From assembly GCA_934668875.1 (NCBI GenBank), contig CAKUON010000010.1:59070-123069 (forward strand): a stretch of DNA of 64,000 nt, written 5' to 3'. Origin of the DNA: an uncultured Collinsella sp. (GTDB taxonomy: Bacteria; Actinomycetota; Coriobacteriia; Coriobacteriales; Coriobacteriaceae). The position numbers and the translations under genes are program-made. Below, one piece after another: positions 44,225 to 56,163 of this stretch (position 1 is its first letter; each line of letters opens with the position of its first letter). The notes beneath the pieces were generated by a model that saw only the letters and a list, made by a program, of their open reading frames with translations, ran no database searches and was not told where the DNA came from.

Positions 44225-45475
44225 ATGGCAAACGAGATCTGGACCATCAAGCGTTGTCTCGAGTGGACCAAGGAGTACCTGGCCGAGCGCGGCGAGGAGC
44301 ATCCCCGTCTTTCTGCCGAGTGGCTGCTGTGCGCGGCCACGGGCCTGGCGCGTATCGACTTGTATATGCGCATGGACGAGACGCTTAACGCGGCCCAGCT
44401 CGAGACCATGCACGCGGCCGTCGTTCGTCGCGCCAAAGGCGAGCCGCTGCAGTATATCACCGGCAGCACGCAGTTTCGCATGATCGATGTCGCGTGCGCC
44501 CCCGGCGTGCTCATCCCGCGCCCCGAGACCGAGATGCTCGTCGAAGAAGTCTTGAACTATCTGGAAACCGAGGTGCTGAGCCCCGAGGCCGCTGCCCGTC
44601 AGCGTGTTGAGCTGCCTTGGAACGATGAGGTCGAGCAGGCCCGCAAAGCCGAGGCGGCGCTGGCCGACGAACGCGCGACCGCCGAGCGTCGTGCTGCCAA
44701 CCTGACGGCCGCCGATGAGGCTGCGCTGGGTAGCGACGTGCTCGGTAGCCGCGCCTATGCCGAGGAGCTTGCCGATCGCGAGGCCGAGGAAGCCGCCGCG
44801 CAGGCAGCAGAAGCCGAAGCCGCGGAAGCCGCCGAGCCCGAGCTCGACGAATACGGCATCGCCATCGAGGGTGCCGACCAGAAGACGGCTTCAGCTCAGG
44901 ATGCCGCTGCGCCTGCCCCAGCCGAGCCCCGCACTGCCCGCGTTCTCGAGGTCGGCTGCGGCACGGGCTGCATTTCGCTCTCCCTTGCCTGGGAGCGCCG
45001 CGGGCACGTTACCTGCACTGCTACCGATATCGAGCCGCGCGCCATCGACCTTGCTACCAAAAACCGCGATGCGCTTGGCCTCACGTCCGACGAGGTCGCC
45101 TTCAGCCTCACAAACCTGGTGAGCTCCATTCCCCGCGAAGAGTGGGGCACCTTTGACGTACTCGTCTCCAACCCGCCCTACATCCCCACCGATGTCATGC
45201 GCTCGCTGCCGCATGAGGTCAAGGACTTTGAGCCCGACCTGGCGCTCGAGGGCGGCGCCGACGGCCTCGATATCTTCCGCCGCCTGCTCAATGCGGCGCC
45301 TTACATGCTGCGCGCCGGCGGTCTGTTTGCCTGCGAGCTCTACGAGGGTGCCCTCGATGCCGCGGCCGAGCTCTGTCGCCAGGCAGGCCTTTCGGACGTG
45401 CGTATCGTCCATGACCTCACCGATCGCCCCCGCATCGTCCGAGCCATCGTCACCGAGCCCAAACAGCGCCAGTAA
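44225..45475 (+). CDS. prmC: Release factor glutamine N5-methyltransferase with large internal insert
   Basis: ATG at 44225 follows GAGGGG. The 416-residue protein has the PrmC N-terminal helical domain (ERGEEHPRLSAEWLL, IPRPETEML at residues 97-105), the SAM motif VLEVGCGTGCISL at 240-252 and the substrate motif NPPYIP at 316-321. Usual length is about 280. The extra length is an Ala/Glu/Asp-rich segment of about 120 residues (118-237) inserted between IPRPETE and the SAM motif, predicted helical or disordered. It methylates the GGQ glutamine of release factors. Confidence 0.92.
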   Translation: MANEIWTIKRCLEWTKEYLAERGEEHPRLSAEWLLCAATGLARIDLYMRMDETLNAAQLETMHAAVVRRAKGEPLQYITGSTQFRMIDVACAPGVLIPRPETEMLVEEVLNYLETEVLSPEAAARQRVELPWNDEVEQARKAEAALADERATAERRAANLTAADEAALGSDVLGSRAYAEELADREAEEAAAQAAEAEAAEAAEPELDEYGIAIEGADQKTASAQDAAAPAPAEPRTARVLEVGCGTGCISLSLAWERRGHVTCTATDIEPRAIDLATKNRDALGLTSDEVAFSLTNLVSSIPREEWGTFDVLVSNPPYIPTDVMRSLPHEVKDFEPDLALEGGADGLDIFRRLLNAAPYMLRAGGLFACELYEGALDAAAELCRQAGLSDVRIVHDLTDRPRIVRAIVTEPKQRQ

Positions 45476-45489
45476 TATTTATTAACTGG

Positions 45490-45519
45490 TTAGCAAAAAT
45501 TATAAATTAGTTTATAATT
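45490..45519 (+). promoter_or_regulatory. Promoter and palindromic operator of hicAB
   Basis: TTAGCA (45490-45495) and a perfect TATAAT (45513-45518) are 17 bases apart. AATTATAAA and TTTATAATT form a perfect inverted repeat (45498-45506 with 45511-45519) that covers the -10 box, as expected for autorepression by the HicB antitoxin. Confidence 0.75.
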
Positions 45520-45543
45520 AGGACGGCTGAAAGAGGTCGGCCC

Positions 45544-45729
45544 ATGCAACCTCCTACCTTTCGGGAAATCATTGTCCTACTCAAGCACGATGGATTCGTG
45601 AAGGTCGCGCAAGTCGGTAGTCATGCTAAGTATGTTTCTGGTGACCGCGTTGTCACCGTGAACGGCTCTGGTGGCGATCGACCAAAGAAGGGCACGTGGG
45701 CAAGTATTCGTCGCCAAGCTGGATGGTAG
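45544..45729 (+). CDS. hicA: HicA toxin (mRNA interferase)
   Basis: The 61-residue protein has the dsRBD-like HicA fold with the catalytic histidine in VGSHAKYV (His27), followed by the pattern VNGSGGDRPKKGTWASIRRQAG. HicA proteins cleave mRNA and are blocked by HicB. It lies 11 bases before the antitoxin gene, under a promoter with a palindromic operator. Confidence 0.88.
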   Translation: MQPPTFREIIVLLKHDGFVKVAQVGSHAKYVSGDRVVTVNGSGGDRPKKGTWASIRRQAGW

Positions 45730-45740
45730 TTGGAGGCAAA

Positions 45741-46187
45741 ATGAGGCAGCGATTTACCTATGACTGCGTTCTCATAAAAGAAGACGATGGTTACTGCGCT
45801 AGCTTCCCGCAGATTCCCGGCGCCTTTGCCGATGGCGATACGCGCGAAGAAGCGATTGCCCATGCCACCGAGGCACTGATGGCGTTTTTGGCCGACGACC
45901 TCAACAACGGTTTGACTCCGGCAGGGTACGAACGCTCGGCCGAGGTCGTGGCCCTTTCAGTCGAAATCGACCACGAGGACGCTCGGGAAGCGGCGTGCCG
46001 AACATTTAAAGACGCAGCGCTGGACCTCAAAGTCTCCGCTCCGCGGATTACCGCGCTGGTCAAAGCCGGAAAGCTCGATGTTGAACTCGTCGACGGCCGT
46101 CGGATGATAACGATAGACAGCATCGAGCGCTACGCCGCCCAAGAACGCCACGCCGGCAGGCCAAAGAAGTTCGTCGCAGTCCAATAA
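45741..46187 (+). CDS. hicB: HicB antitoxin
   Basis: ATG at 45741 follows TTGGAGGC. The 148-residue protein begins with the HicB partial RNase H-like fold (YDCVLIKEDDGYCASFPQIPGAFADGDTREEAIAHATEAL). Its C-terminal half has a predicted DNA-binding region (LDLKVSAPRITALVKAGKLDVELVDGRRMITIDSIERY), which looks like an excisionase/MerR-type HTH rather than the usual ribbon-helix-helix. It neutralises HicA and probably represses the operon. Confidence 0.87.
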   Translation: MRQRFTYDCVLIKEDDGYCASFPQIPGAFADGDTREEAIAHATEALMAFLADDLNNGLTPAGYERSAEVVALSVEIDHEDAREAACRTFKDAALDLKVSAPRITALVKAGKLDVELVDGRRMITIDSIERYAAQERHAGRPKKFVAVQ

Positions 46188-46321
46188 CCCCCTCACTTTC
46201 ACCGACTACTAGAGCCGCTCACCAAACCAACATGCGCTCTGGGCAAATAGGTTGAACGTTTCGTGCGAGAATGCCCCACAGTAAACAAACTTGCACCAGA
46301 GCGTAAGGGGCTGGCATACAC

Positions 46322-47065
46322 ATGCAGACGGTCTATCGGGTATACGAGGGAACGCGCGAGCCGCATCGGCTTGCCGTCGAGCGCACGGCCGAGGTGCTCG
46401 GCCGCGGCGGCCTGGCTTTGATCCCGACCGAGACCGTCTACGGTGTCGCCGTGGCAGTCAACGCCTTCTCGGACGCCGTGCCCCAAGATACAAGCGAATT
46501 CCCATCGTGGCCGCGAGATCCGCAGGCCACCGTCAACGGCGCCGCGGTCCCCGCACTCGGTACCGGCTATCGTCGTATCTTTACCCTCAAGCAGCGCGAG
46601 CTCACCCAAACGGTTGCCTGGCTGGTCGATGATGCCGAGGCACTCGACCGCTATGGCGTGGATATCCCTAACGAGGCCCGCGTACTCGCGCGACGATGCT
46701 GGCCGGGAGCCCTGACTATCGTGATTAAGGCAGCCCCCTGCGTGCCGACCTTTATGCGCGCCGCCGATGACACGGTGGCTCTTCGCGCGTCGGCCTCGCC
46801 TGTGGTGCAGGCGCTCATCCGCGCCTGCGGCAGTCCACTTGCCTGCACGAGCGCCAACACGCACGGCGCGCCCTCGCCGGCAAGCTTTGCCGCCGTCGAG
46901 GGTCGCATCCTGGAGGGGGTCGATGTTGCCGTCGACGCCGGTGAGACCCCGTGTCGCGACGCCTCGACCATCGTGTCGTTTCAGCACGGCGAGCTCCAGA
47001 TCCTGCGCCAAGGCGCACTTCCCGCATCAGAGATCGAACGGGTCCTGTCCGACCCGATGCAATAG
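46322..47065 (+). CDS. Sua5/YciO/YrdC-family threonylcarbamoyl-AMP synthase
   Basis: The 247-residue protein has the nucleotide/threonine-binding motif ALIPTETVYGVAVAV near residue 40, LKQRELTQ, ARRCWPGALTIVIKAA and SANTHGAPSPASF. It makes threonylcarbamoyl-AMP for tRNA t6A37 modification. A 25-residue insert rich in Pro/Ser (DTSEFPSWPRDPQATVNGAA) follows the first motif. It lies 13 bases upstream of glpK. Confidence 0.88.
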   Translation: MQTVYRVYEGTREPHRLAVERTAEVLGRGGLALIPTETVYGVAVAVNAFSDAVPQDTSEFPSWPRDPQATVNGAAVPALGTGYRRIFTLKQRELTQTVAWLVDDAEALDRYGVDIPNEARVLARRCWPGALTIVIKAAPCVPTFMRAADDTVALRASASPVVQALIRACGSPLACTSANTHGAPSPASFAAVEGRILEGVDVAVDAGETPCRDASTIVSFQHGELQILRQGALPASEIERVLSDPMQ

Positions 47066-47078
47066 AAAGGTTTAAGCG

Positions 47079-48620
47079 ATGTCGTTGAATCTGGGCAGCC
47101 TGGGCATGGAAGATGCCTCGTTTGACTTTGGCGGTTCCTACATCATGGCGCTCGACTGCGGCACCACCTCGGTACTTGCGACCATCGTCGACGAGTACGG
47201 CTGCATCGTCGCGCAGACACGTCGCAGCGTCAAAACCAGCTTCCCGCGTCCCGGTTGGGTAGAGCAAGACCCCATGGCGGTCCTTGCCAGCCAGATCGCG
47301 GTCATGATGGAAGTCCAGTTTAAGAGCGGTATCCACTCCGACCGCATTGCCGCCATCGGCATCTCCAACCAGCGCGAGACCACGGTGGTCTGGGACCGTG
47401 TGAGCGGTCAGCCGATCTATAACGCCATCGTATGGCAGTGCCGCCGTACCGCACCTCTGATCGACGAGCTTGTCGAGCAGGGCGCAGAAGGGCTGGTGCG
47501 CTCCCGCACGGGACTCACGCTCGACCCGTATTTCTCGGCCTCCAAGGTGCAGTGGATTCTCGACAACGTCGACGGCGCACGCGAAAGCGCGGCGGCGGGC
47601 GACCTCATGTTTGGCACCATCGACACCTGGCTCATCTACAACCTCACCGGCGGCCAGGTCTTTGCCACCGACTACACCAATGCCAGCCGCACGGCACTCT
47701 TTAATATCCATACGCTCGATTGGGACGACGACCTGCTGGCACTCTTTGACGTTCCACGTTCCATGATGCCCGAGGTTCGCTGGAGCTCGGGCGACTACGG
47801 CCGCGTCGCGAGCGACATCATGACCAACATGCCGCCCATCATGGGCGTGGCGGGTGACCAACAGGCGTCGCTGTTCGGCCACTGCTGTTTCCGTCCCGGC
47901 CAGACCAAAAACACCTATGGCACGGGTTGCTTTATGCTCATGAACACCGGCGACGAGATCGTCGAATCCAAGAATGGCCTGGTCTCCACCATCGGTATCG
48001 CTGCGGACGGCAAAGTCAGCTATGCGCTCGAGGGCTCTATTTTTGCCGCCGGCTCAACGATGAACTGGCTTCGCAACAACATGGGCATCATCTCGAGCGT
48101 GAGCGAGTCGGCACAACTCGCCGCTTCGATTAGCGACAACGAGGGCTGCTACTTCGTTCCCGCCTTTGCGGGTTTGGGTGCTCCCTGGTGGGACCCGCAT
48201 GCTCGCGGTATCGTGTGCGGTCTGACCGGCGCCTCGAGCCGTGCGACCATCGTGCGCGCCGCCTGCGAATCCATGGCATATCAGAGCTACGACGTGCTGC
48301 GCGCCATGGAGCAGGACGTGGGGCTTTCGATTGAGCGTCTGTCTGTCGATGGCGGTGCCTCGCGCAACGAGTTCATCATGCAATTCCAGGCCGACCTGCT
48401 GGATATCCCCGTGCTGCAATGCGAGACGGTGGAGACCACGGCAATCGGTGCCGCGTACTTGGCGGGTCTTGCCGTCGGCTATTGGGAAGACCTGGAAGAG
48501 CTGGAGCAAAATGCCCAGATCGTTAGGACCTTCCTTCCCCACATGTCCGCCGAGCGCCGCGAGCAAAACCTTGCGGGCTGGCGTGATGCAGTCAGGCGCT
48601 CGCTCAGCACCGCACAGTAG
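47079..48620 (+). CDS. glpK: Glycerol kinase
   Basis: The 513-residue FGGY kinase has the glycerol-kinase signatures ALDCGTTSVLATIVDEYG, WVEQDP, SNQRETTVVWDR, TDYTNASRTALFNIH and AGDQQASLFGH. It converts glycerol to sn-glycerol 3-phosphate. The N-terminus is about 20 residues longer than usual (MSLNLGSLGMEDASFDFGG). No glpF or glpD is adjacent. ATG follows GAAAGG. Confidence 0.94.
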   Translation: MSLNLGSLGMEDASFDFGGSYIMALDCGTTSVLATIVDEYGCIVAQTRRSVKTSFPRPGWVEQDPMAVLASQIAVMMEVQFKSGIHSDRIAAIGISNQRETTVVWDRVSGQPIYNAIVWQCRRTAPLIDELVEQGAEGLVRSRTGLTLDPYFSASKVQWILDNVDGARESAAAGDLMFGTIDTWLIYNLTGGQVFATDYTNASRTALFNIHTLDWDDDLLALFDVPRSMMPEVRWSSGDYGRVASDIMTNMPPIMGVAGDQQASLFGHCCFRPGQTKNTYGTGCFMLMNTGDEIVESKNGLVSTIGIAADGKVSYALEGSIFAAGSTMNWLRNNMGIISSVSESAQLAASISDNEGCYFVPAFAGLGAPWWDPHARGIVCGLTGASSRATIVRAACESMAYQSYDVLRAMEQDVGLSIERLSVDGGASRNEFIMQFQADLLDIPVLQCETVETTAIGAAYLAGLAVGYWEDLEELEQNAQIVRTFLPHMSAERREQNLAGWRDAVRRSLSTAQ

Positions 48621-48743
48621 GGCTGCGATGGGCTGCTTGATACAACAAACCGCTAAACTAATGCATGGCGTGCGGCGGCAACATTGCTGCACGCCTTGTC
48701 AGCAAGGCCGTTTTGCGGCCGCAACGAAAGGGGCAATCAATCC

Positions 48744-49391
48744 ATGACCGTCACCTACGATGAGTCCCGTGTGACGCTTGTCGATCACCCGCTCGTCCAG
48801 CACAAGCTGTCGATCCTGCGCGACAAAAACACCGGCACCAACCAGTTCCGCCAGCTTGTGCGCGAACTCGCGCTTTTTGACGGCTACGAGGCCATGCGCG
48901 ACCTGCCTATGGAAGACGTCGAGGTCGAGACCCCCATCACTACCGCCACGTTCAAACAGCTTGCCGGCAAAAAGCTCGCCATCGTGCCTATCCTGCGTGC
49001 GGGCCTTGGCATGGTCGACGGCATCCTCGACTTGGTGCCCTCCGCTCGCGTGGGCCACATTGGCATGGAGCGCGACGAGGTCACCCACGAGCCGCATGAG
49101 TATTACTGCAAGATGCCCAAGGACATCGACCAGCGCATCTGCCTGGTTGTCGATCCCATGCTCGCCACGGGCGGCTCGGCCGAGATGGCCATCAGCTACC
49201 TGCGCGAGCGCGGTGTCAAGGATATTCGCATGCTATGCATCGTCGCTGCGCCCGAGGGCCTCAAGTCGCTCACCGAGGCAGATCCCGACGTCCATATTTA
49301 CACCTGCGCCATCGACGATCATCTCAATGAGGCCGCCTACATCGTTCCCGGTCTGGGCGACGCAGGTGACCGCATCTACGGCACGCTCTAG
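48744..49391 (+). CDS. upp: Uracil phosphoribosyltransferase
   Basis: ATG at 48744 follows GAAAGGGG. The 215-residue protein has the PRPP loop [16 protein letters not shown], the pattern [12 protein letters not shown], and the C-terminal uracil-binding [13 protein letters not shown]. It salvages uracil to UMP. Confidence 0.96.
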   Translation: MTVTYDESRVTLVDHPLVQHKLSILRDKNTGTNQFRQLVRELALFDGYEAMRDLPMEDVEVETPITTATFKQLAGKKLAIVPILRAGLGMVDGILDLVPSARVGHIGMERDEVTHEPHEYYCKMPKDIDQRICLVVDPMLATGGSAEMAISYLRERGVKDIRMLCIVAAPEGLKSLTEADPDVHIYTCAIDDHLNEAAYIVPGLGDAGDRIYGTL

Positions 49392-49673
49392 TCGCGGCGC
49401 CAAGACGGCCGTTGCCGCAAATACGAAGAAATGGTGCGCGCGGGCGAGCAAAAGGCGTCCACGCGCACTCCTGTTAATGGACGTTTTGCCCCGTGGGGTT
49501 CGAAAAAACGTATTACCGTACCTGCGGCATAAAGAAGGTCTTAAGAAAACGTACAGGTGCGTATTAACCGTTTGTTTTTCGGTTGTACTTTGGCGATTGG
49601 CTCGTACAATAGTCACCAATGTTTGGCTGGGACTGCGCTGTGAAGCGTTTAAACAAGGAAAGTGAGGACGCCA
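49392..49673. other. Intergenic region upstream of the ATP synthase operon
   Basis: This 282-base region has no gene. It contains short self-complementary stretches (GCCCCGTGGGG near 49487) and the operon promoter at 49583-49610. No clear terminator for upp was found. Confidence 0.5.
49583..49610 (+). promoter_or_regulatory. Probable promoter of the atp operon
   Basis: TTGTAC (-35) and TACAAT (-10) are separated by 16 bases, about 65 bases before the first gene. Both boxes match the consensus at five of six or four of six positions. Confidence 0.65.
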
Positions 49674-49985
49674 GTGTTTCAGATAGCCGATCTGCTCGCT
49701 ATCGTTGCAGGCGCCATCGCGGGCGCAATTGCCTTCCTTCCCTTTGTCTTTACGCTCAAGCCGGTTCTTGACGATAAGCAGAATGCGGACATGCTCAAGG
49801 GTATGGTGAGTCTGGCGGTCTCGGCAATCGCTCTGCTCGTCTTTACCTTGGTTGTGTTTGTGTTGTTCGGAGAGGCATTTCGCATGTTCCTCCTGGGCGA
49901 GGCGATCGGCTTCGTGGCCTTTATGGCCGCCTGCGCGGTTCGCGTCGCCAAGGCGCTGCGAGATCCTCATGAGGTCGAAAGGTAA
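49674..49985 (+). CDS. atpI: ATP synthase subunit I-like membrane protein
   Basis: GTG at 49674 is chosen because GAGG lies six bases before it; another GTG at 49662 would add four residues. The 103-residue protein has three to four hydrophobic segments (LLAIVAGAIAGAIAFLPF, MVSLAVSAIALLVFTLVVFVLF and others). Position at the head of the atp operon fits AtpI, a helper in c-ring assembly, but the sequence is poorly conserved. Confidence 0.7.
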   Translation: MFQIADLLAIVAGAIAGAIAFLPFVFTLKPVLDDKQNADMLKGMVSLAVSAIALLVFTLVVFVLFGEAFRMFLLGEAIGFVAFMAACAVRVAKALRDPHEVER

Positions 49986-49988
49986 GTC

Positions 49989-50792
49989 GTGGAAATTTTT
50001 GAAAAGCTGCCTGATGAGATTAATCATCTGGTCAGCGAGTTCAGCTCCACCCCTGTCGTGGGCGATCTGAGCTGCGGCATCACGCAGTACTCGTTTTGGC
50101 TGATCGTCTCCACGATCGTGCTCCTGATCGTCCTGGCCGTGTTCAAGAAGAAGCAGACCCTGGTTCCCAAGGGCTTCTTCGTCAACGGTTTCGAGTACAT
50201 CATCGAGTACGTCGAGAACGATATCGGCAAGGGTGTCGTGGGTGAGAACTGGAAGAAGCACTTCCCGTTCCTGTGCTCGCTTTTCCTGTTCATCCTGATC
50301 AATAACATGATCGGCCTGATCCCGGGAATGAAGCCCGGCACCGGCGCAATCGGCTCCACCGCCGCACTCGCCATCTTCGCCTTCGTGTACTTCATCTACT
50401 ACGGATGCAAGGCTCACGGCGTGATCGGCTACATCAAGAGCCTCGCCCCGCAGGGCGTGAGCTTCCCGATGAACGTGCTCGTGTGGGTCGTCGAGCTTTT
50501 CTCGACCTTCCTGCGCCTCATCACGCTCGCCGTCCGTCTGTTCTGCAACATGTTCGCAGGACACGTGGTCATGGGCTCGTTCGCCATCATGGCGAGCATG
50601 TTCATGCAGCCGCTGCTTCAGCAGGTTTCCGCGGCCCACGCCGTCGGCGCCCTGCCTTCGCTTGCCTGGCTTGCCATCCTCATCCTGATCTATGCGATCG
50701 AGCTTGTGGTCGGCGCCATCCAGGCTTACGTCTTCACGGTCCTTACCGCCGTGTATGTCTCCGAGGCAGAGGAGGTCGCGGAGGAGGAGTAG
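49989..50792 (+). CDS. atpB: ATP synthase F0 subunit a
   Basis: GTG start. The 267-residue membrane protein has the essential arginine in FLRLITLAVRLFCNMFAGHV (conserved R of helix 4) and the C-terminal helix IYAIELVVGAIQAYVFTVLTAVYV. It forms the proton path with subunit c. It starts four bases after atpI. Confidence 0.95.
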   Translation: MEIFEKLPDEINHLVSEFSSTPVVGDLSCGITQYSFWLIVSTIVLLIVLAVFKKKQTLVPKGFFVNGFEYIIEYVENDIGKGVVGENWKKHFPFLCSLFLFILINNMIGLIPGMKPGTGAIGSTAALAIFAFVYFIYYGCKAHGVIGYIKSLAPQGVSFPMNVLVWVVELFSTFLRLITLAVRLFCNMFAGHVVMGSFAIMASMFMQPLLQQVSAAHAVGALPSLAWLAILILIYAIELVVGAIQAYVFTVLTAVYVSEAEEVAEEE

Positions 50793-50915
50793 CCTTCCGC
50801 TCGCGCCTTAAAGGTAAGCAATTCGTTAAACCGCCGGTGCCCGTACCCATGGAGCCCGGCAGTTATAAAAAGGTTATCCTGCGTGAAATAAGACACGCAC
50901 GACAAAGGAGGAATC

Positions 50916-51110
50916 GTGGGAGTTATCGGTTACGGTCTCGGTGTTATCGGCGCTGGTCTTGCTATCGGCCTGTCTGCTCTGGGTGCTACGGGTGCTATGG
51001 CCCGTCAGCCTGAGGTCCAGGGCCGCGTGTTCACCGTCTTCATCATGGGCTCCGCCTTCGGCGAGGCTCTGGCTCTGATCGGCTTCGTTGTCGCGCTGAT
51101 CGTTAAATAG
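50916..51110 (+). CDS. atpE: ATP synthase F0 subunit c
   Basis: GTG at 50916 follows AAAGGAGG. The 64-residue hairpin protein is a few residues shorter at the N-terminus than typical c subunits. Helix 1 is glycine-rich (GAGLAIGLSALGATGAMARQPE), then the polar loop, and the ion-binding Glu50 in GEALALIGF. The residue after Glu50 is alanine, not serine or threonine, which points to a proton-specific ring. Confidence 0.95.
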   Translation: MGVIGYGLGVIGAGLAIGLSALGATGAMARQPEVQGRVFTVFIMGSAFGEALALIGFVVALIVK

Positions 51111-51125
51111 CACGGAGCGTCAAGT

Positions 51126-51728
51126 ATGAATCTTTCATCCCAGAAGAGCGCGATCGCACTCTCCGCGTCCGCGGCCGCGCTGCTCATGCCGGTTTCCGCG
51201 TTCGCTGAGGACGGCGCTGCCGGTGCGGACATCCTCATCCCTAAGATGGCGGAGTTCATCCCGGCGCTCATCGCCTTCCTGATCATCTGGATCGTGCTGG
51301 CCAAGGTTGCCCTGCCGGGCATCATGAAAACCATGGAGGAGCGCGGCAAGAAGATCGAGGAGAGCCTCGACGAGGCCGAGAAGACCAAGCAGGAGGCCAT
51401 CGCCAAGCGCGCTGAGTCCGACTCGATCGTCACCGACGCCCGTCGTCAGGCTGCCGACATCGTTCTCGAGGCCCGTAAGGACGCCGAGTCCGAGCGCGCC
51501 CGCATCATCGATGCCGCTCACAAGGAGGCCGAGGAGATCATCGCCAAGGCCCATACGACCGTCGAGGACGAGCGCAAGTCCATCTACGCCGGTGCCGCGA
51601 GCTCCATCGCCGACCTGTCCGTTGCCGTCGCCACCAAGATCGTGGGCGAGGCACTCGAGGACGATGCCGAGCAGAAGAAGCTCATCGAGCGCTACATCCA
51701 GGAAGCAGGTAGCCTGAATGCCGACTAG
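51126..51728 (+). CDS. atpF: ATP synthase F0 subunit b with N-terminal signal-like sequence
   Basis: The 200-residue protein starts with a segment resembling a secretion signal (SAIALSASAAALLMPVSAFA, residues 8-27) before the single membrane helix (FIPALIAFLIIWIVLAKVALPG). A long charged coiled-coil follows (MEERGKKIEESLDEAEKTKQ). It is the peripheral stalk linking F0 to F1. It overlaps atpH by 11 bases. Confidence 0.94.
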   Translation: MNLSSQKSAIALSASAAALLMPVSAFAEDGAAGADILIPKMAEFIPALIAFLIIWIVLAKVALPGIMKTMEERGKKIEESLDEAEKTKQEAIAKRAESDSIVTDARRQAADIVLEARKDAESERARIIDAAHKEAEEIIAKAHTTVEDERKSIYAGAASSIADLSVAVATKIVGEALEDDAEQKKLIERYIQEAGSLNAD

Positions 51729-52194
51729 CCGCTATCAGGACAAGGTGCTCGAGACCTACGCGCGCTCCCTTCTGGAAGCCGCTAAGGCCGAGAACCATGT
51801 GTTCGAGGACCTCGAGATGATCGAGCGCCTGGCTTCTGCCAGCCCCGAGATCATCGCCGTGCTCGACACCATGTCCAAGCGCGACCAGCTCGACCTTCTT
51901 CCCAAGGTGGCAGCTGCCTTTAAGTATGTTGCCGAGGAAGACGAGGATGTAGTGGGCGTGACCGTCACCACGGCGATCCCGCTCGACGACGAGCTGCGTC
52001 AAACCATCACTAAGAAATGCGAGCAGGACTTCGGTCGCAAGGTATTCCTTATCGAGCAGGTCGACCCGTCTATCGTGGGCGGCCTGGTGCTCGAGGCCCG
52101 CGGCGAGCGTCGTGACATTTCCGTCAAGACGCAGCTGCGCATCGCGCAGGAGACCCTCGCAAACTCTGCTAATTCGTACGGAGGTGAAGCCTAA
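51718..52194 (+). CDS. atpH: ATP synthase F1 subunit delta
   Basis: The 158-residue protein has the delta N-terminal helical bundle ([19 protein letters not shown]) and the C-terminal [26 protein letters not shown]. It connects the alpha crown to subunit b. Its TAA stop overlaps the atpA start (TAATG). Confidence 0.94.
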   Translation: MPTSRYQDKVLETYARSLLEAAKAENHVFEDLEMIERLASASPEIIAVLDTMSKRDQLDLLPKVAAAFKYVAEEDEDVVGVTVTTAIPLDDELRQTITKKCEQDFGRKVFLIEQVDPSIVGGLVLEARGERRDISVKTQLRIAQETLANSANSYGGEA

Positions 52195-53792
52195 TGTCCG
52201 AAACCCTCAATGCCCAGGATATCGCCAAGAAACTGCAGGAGCAGCTCACGAGCCTCTCCGCGACGGTCGATACGCATGAGGTTTCAACGGTCGACGAGGT
52301 AGGCGACGGCATCGCGCGCGTCTCCGGCCTCAAGAGCGCCATGGCAGGCGAGCTTCTGGAGTTCAAGAGCTCCGATACCGGTGAGACCGTCTTCGGCCTT
52401 GCCCAGAACCTTGACCGTGACGAGGTCGGCGCCGTTCTGTTTGGTGCCGTCGACTCCATCAAGGAAGGCGACGAGTGCCGCACCACTGGCCGCATTATGG
52501 ATATCCCCGTGAGCCGTGCCATGCTCGGCCGCGTCGTCAATCCGCTCGGCCAGCCCATCGACGGCCTGGGCGACATCGTCGCCACGCACCGTCGTCCCAT
52601 CGAGTTCAAGGCTCCCGGCGTCATCGACCGTACCCCGGTGTGCGAGCCGGTTCAGACTGGCCTGTTGGCCATCGACTCCATGGTGCCTATCGGTCGCGGC
52701 CAGCGTGAGCTCATCATCGGCGACCGTAAGACCGGCAAGACCGCCATCGCCATCGACGCTATCCTCAATCAGCGTGGCAAGGGCATGGTCTGCATCTATG
52801 TCGCCATCGGCCAGAAGGCCTCCACGGTTGCCAACATCCGCGAGACCCTCGCTCAGCACGGTGCGCTCGACTACACCATCATCGTTTCGGCCACCGCTGC
52901 CGATTCCGCCCCTATGCAGTACATCGCGCCTATGGCCGGTGCCGCTATCGGCGAGTTCTTTATGTACAACGGCGAGGACGGCAAGCCTGCCAGCGAGACC
53001 AACCCCGGCGGCCACGTGCTCGTCATCTACGATGACCTGTCCAAGCAGGCTGTGGCCTACCGTCAGATGTCGCTGACGCTGCATCGTCCGCCTGGACGCG
53101 AGGCCTATCCTGGCGACATCTTCTACCTGCACTCTCGTCTGCTCGAGCGTGCCGTCAAGATGTCCAAGAAGAACGGCTACGGCTCCATGACGGCTCTGCC
53201 GATCATCGAGACCCAGGACGGCGACGTCTCGGCCTACATTCCGACCAACGTCATTTCCATTACCGACGGTCAGATCTACCTGCAGTCCGAGCTCTTCTTC
53301 CAGGGTCAGCGCCCGGCAGTCGACGTGGGCATTTCCGTGTCCCGCGTCGGTGGCGACGCTCAGACCAAGGCCATGAAGCAGGTTGCCGGTAACCTCCGTC
53401 TGGACCTCGCTTCGTATCAGGAGCTCGCCGGCTTTACGCAGTTCGGCTCCGACCTCGACGAGGCCACGCAAAAGCAGCTTACCCACGGCGCTCGCATGAC
53501 CGAGCTCCTTAAGCAGCCGCGCTACAAGCCGTTCGAGGTTTCCGAGCAGATCGTTGCGCTGTTCGCTGGCAACGAGGGCTTCCTGGACGACCTGGAGATC
53601 GCCGACGTGCTGCCCTTCCGTGCCGAGCTCATCGAGTACATGGACAATGGCTTTGGCTTGCTGCTCGACAAGGTTCGCGCCAAGAAGATCGATGACGACA
53701 CCAAGGCTGAGCTCTTGCGCGTCATCGGCGACTTTAAGCAGCAGTTCATGGCCAAGCACCATTCGGATGTTTCTGGATCAGAGGAGAACTAA
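52194..53792 (+). CDS. atpA: ATP synthase F1 subunit alpha
   Basis: The 532-residue protein has the P-loop [11 protein letters not shown] (residues 176-186; lysine where glutamine is usual) and [20 protein letters not shown]. It carries the non-catalytic nucleotide sites. Confidence 0.97.
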   Translation: MSETLNAQDIAKKLQEQLTSLSATVDTHEVSTVDEVGDGIARVSGLKSAMAGELLEFKSSDTGETVFGLAQNLDRDEVGAVLFGAVDSIKEGDECRTTGRIMDIPVSRAMLGRVVNPLGQPIDGLGDIVATHRRPIEFKAPGVIDRTPVCEPVQTGLLAIDSMVPIGRGQRELIIGDRKTGKTAIAIDAILNQRGKGMVCIYVAIGQKASTVANIRETLAQHGALDYTIIVSATAADSAPMQYIAPMAGAAIGEFFMYNGEDGKPASETNPGGHVLVIYDDLSKQAVAYRQMSLTLHRPPGREAYPGDIFYLHSRLLERAVKMSKKNGYGSMTALPIIETQDGDVSAYIPTNVISITDGQIYLQSELFFQGQRPAVDVGISVSRVGGDAQTKAMKQVAGNLRLDLASYQELAGFTQFGSDLDEATQKQLTHGARMTELLKQPRYKPFEVSEQIVALFAGNEGFLDDLEIADVLPFRAELIEYMDNGFGLLLDKVRAKKIDDDTKAELLRVIGDFKQQFMAKHHSDVSGSEEN

Positions 53793-53797
53793 GCCCT

Positions 53798-56160
<2,363 letters not shown>

Positions 56161-56163
56161 GTT

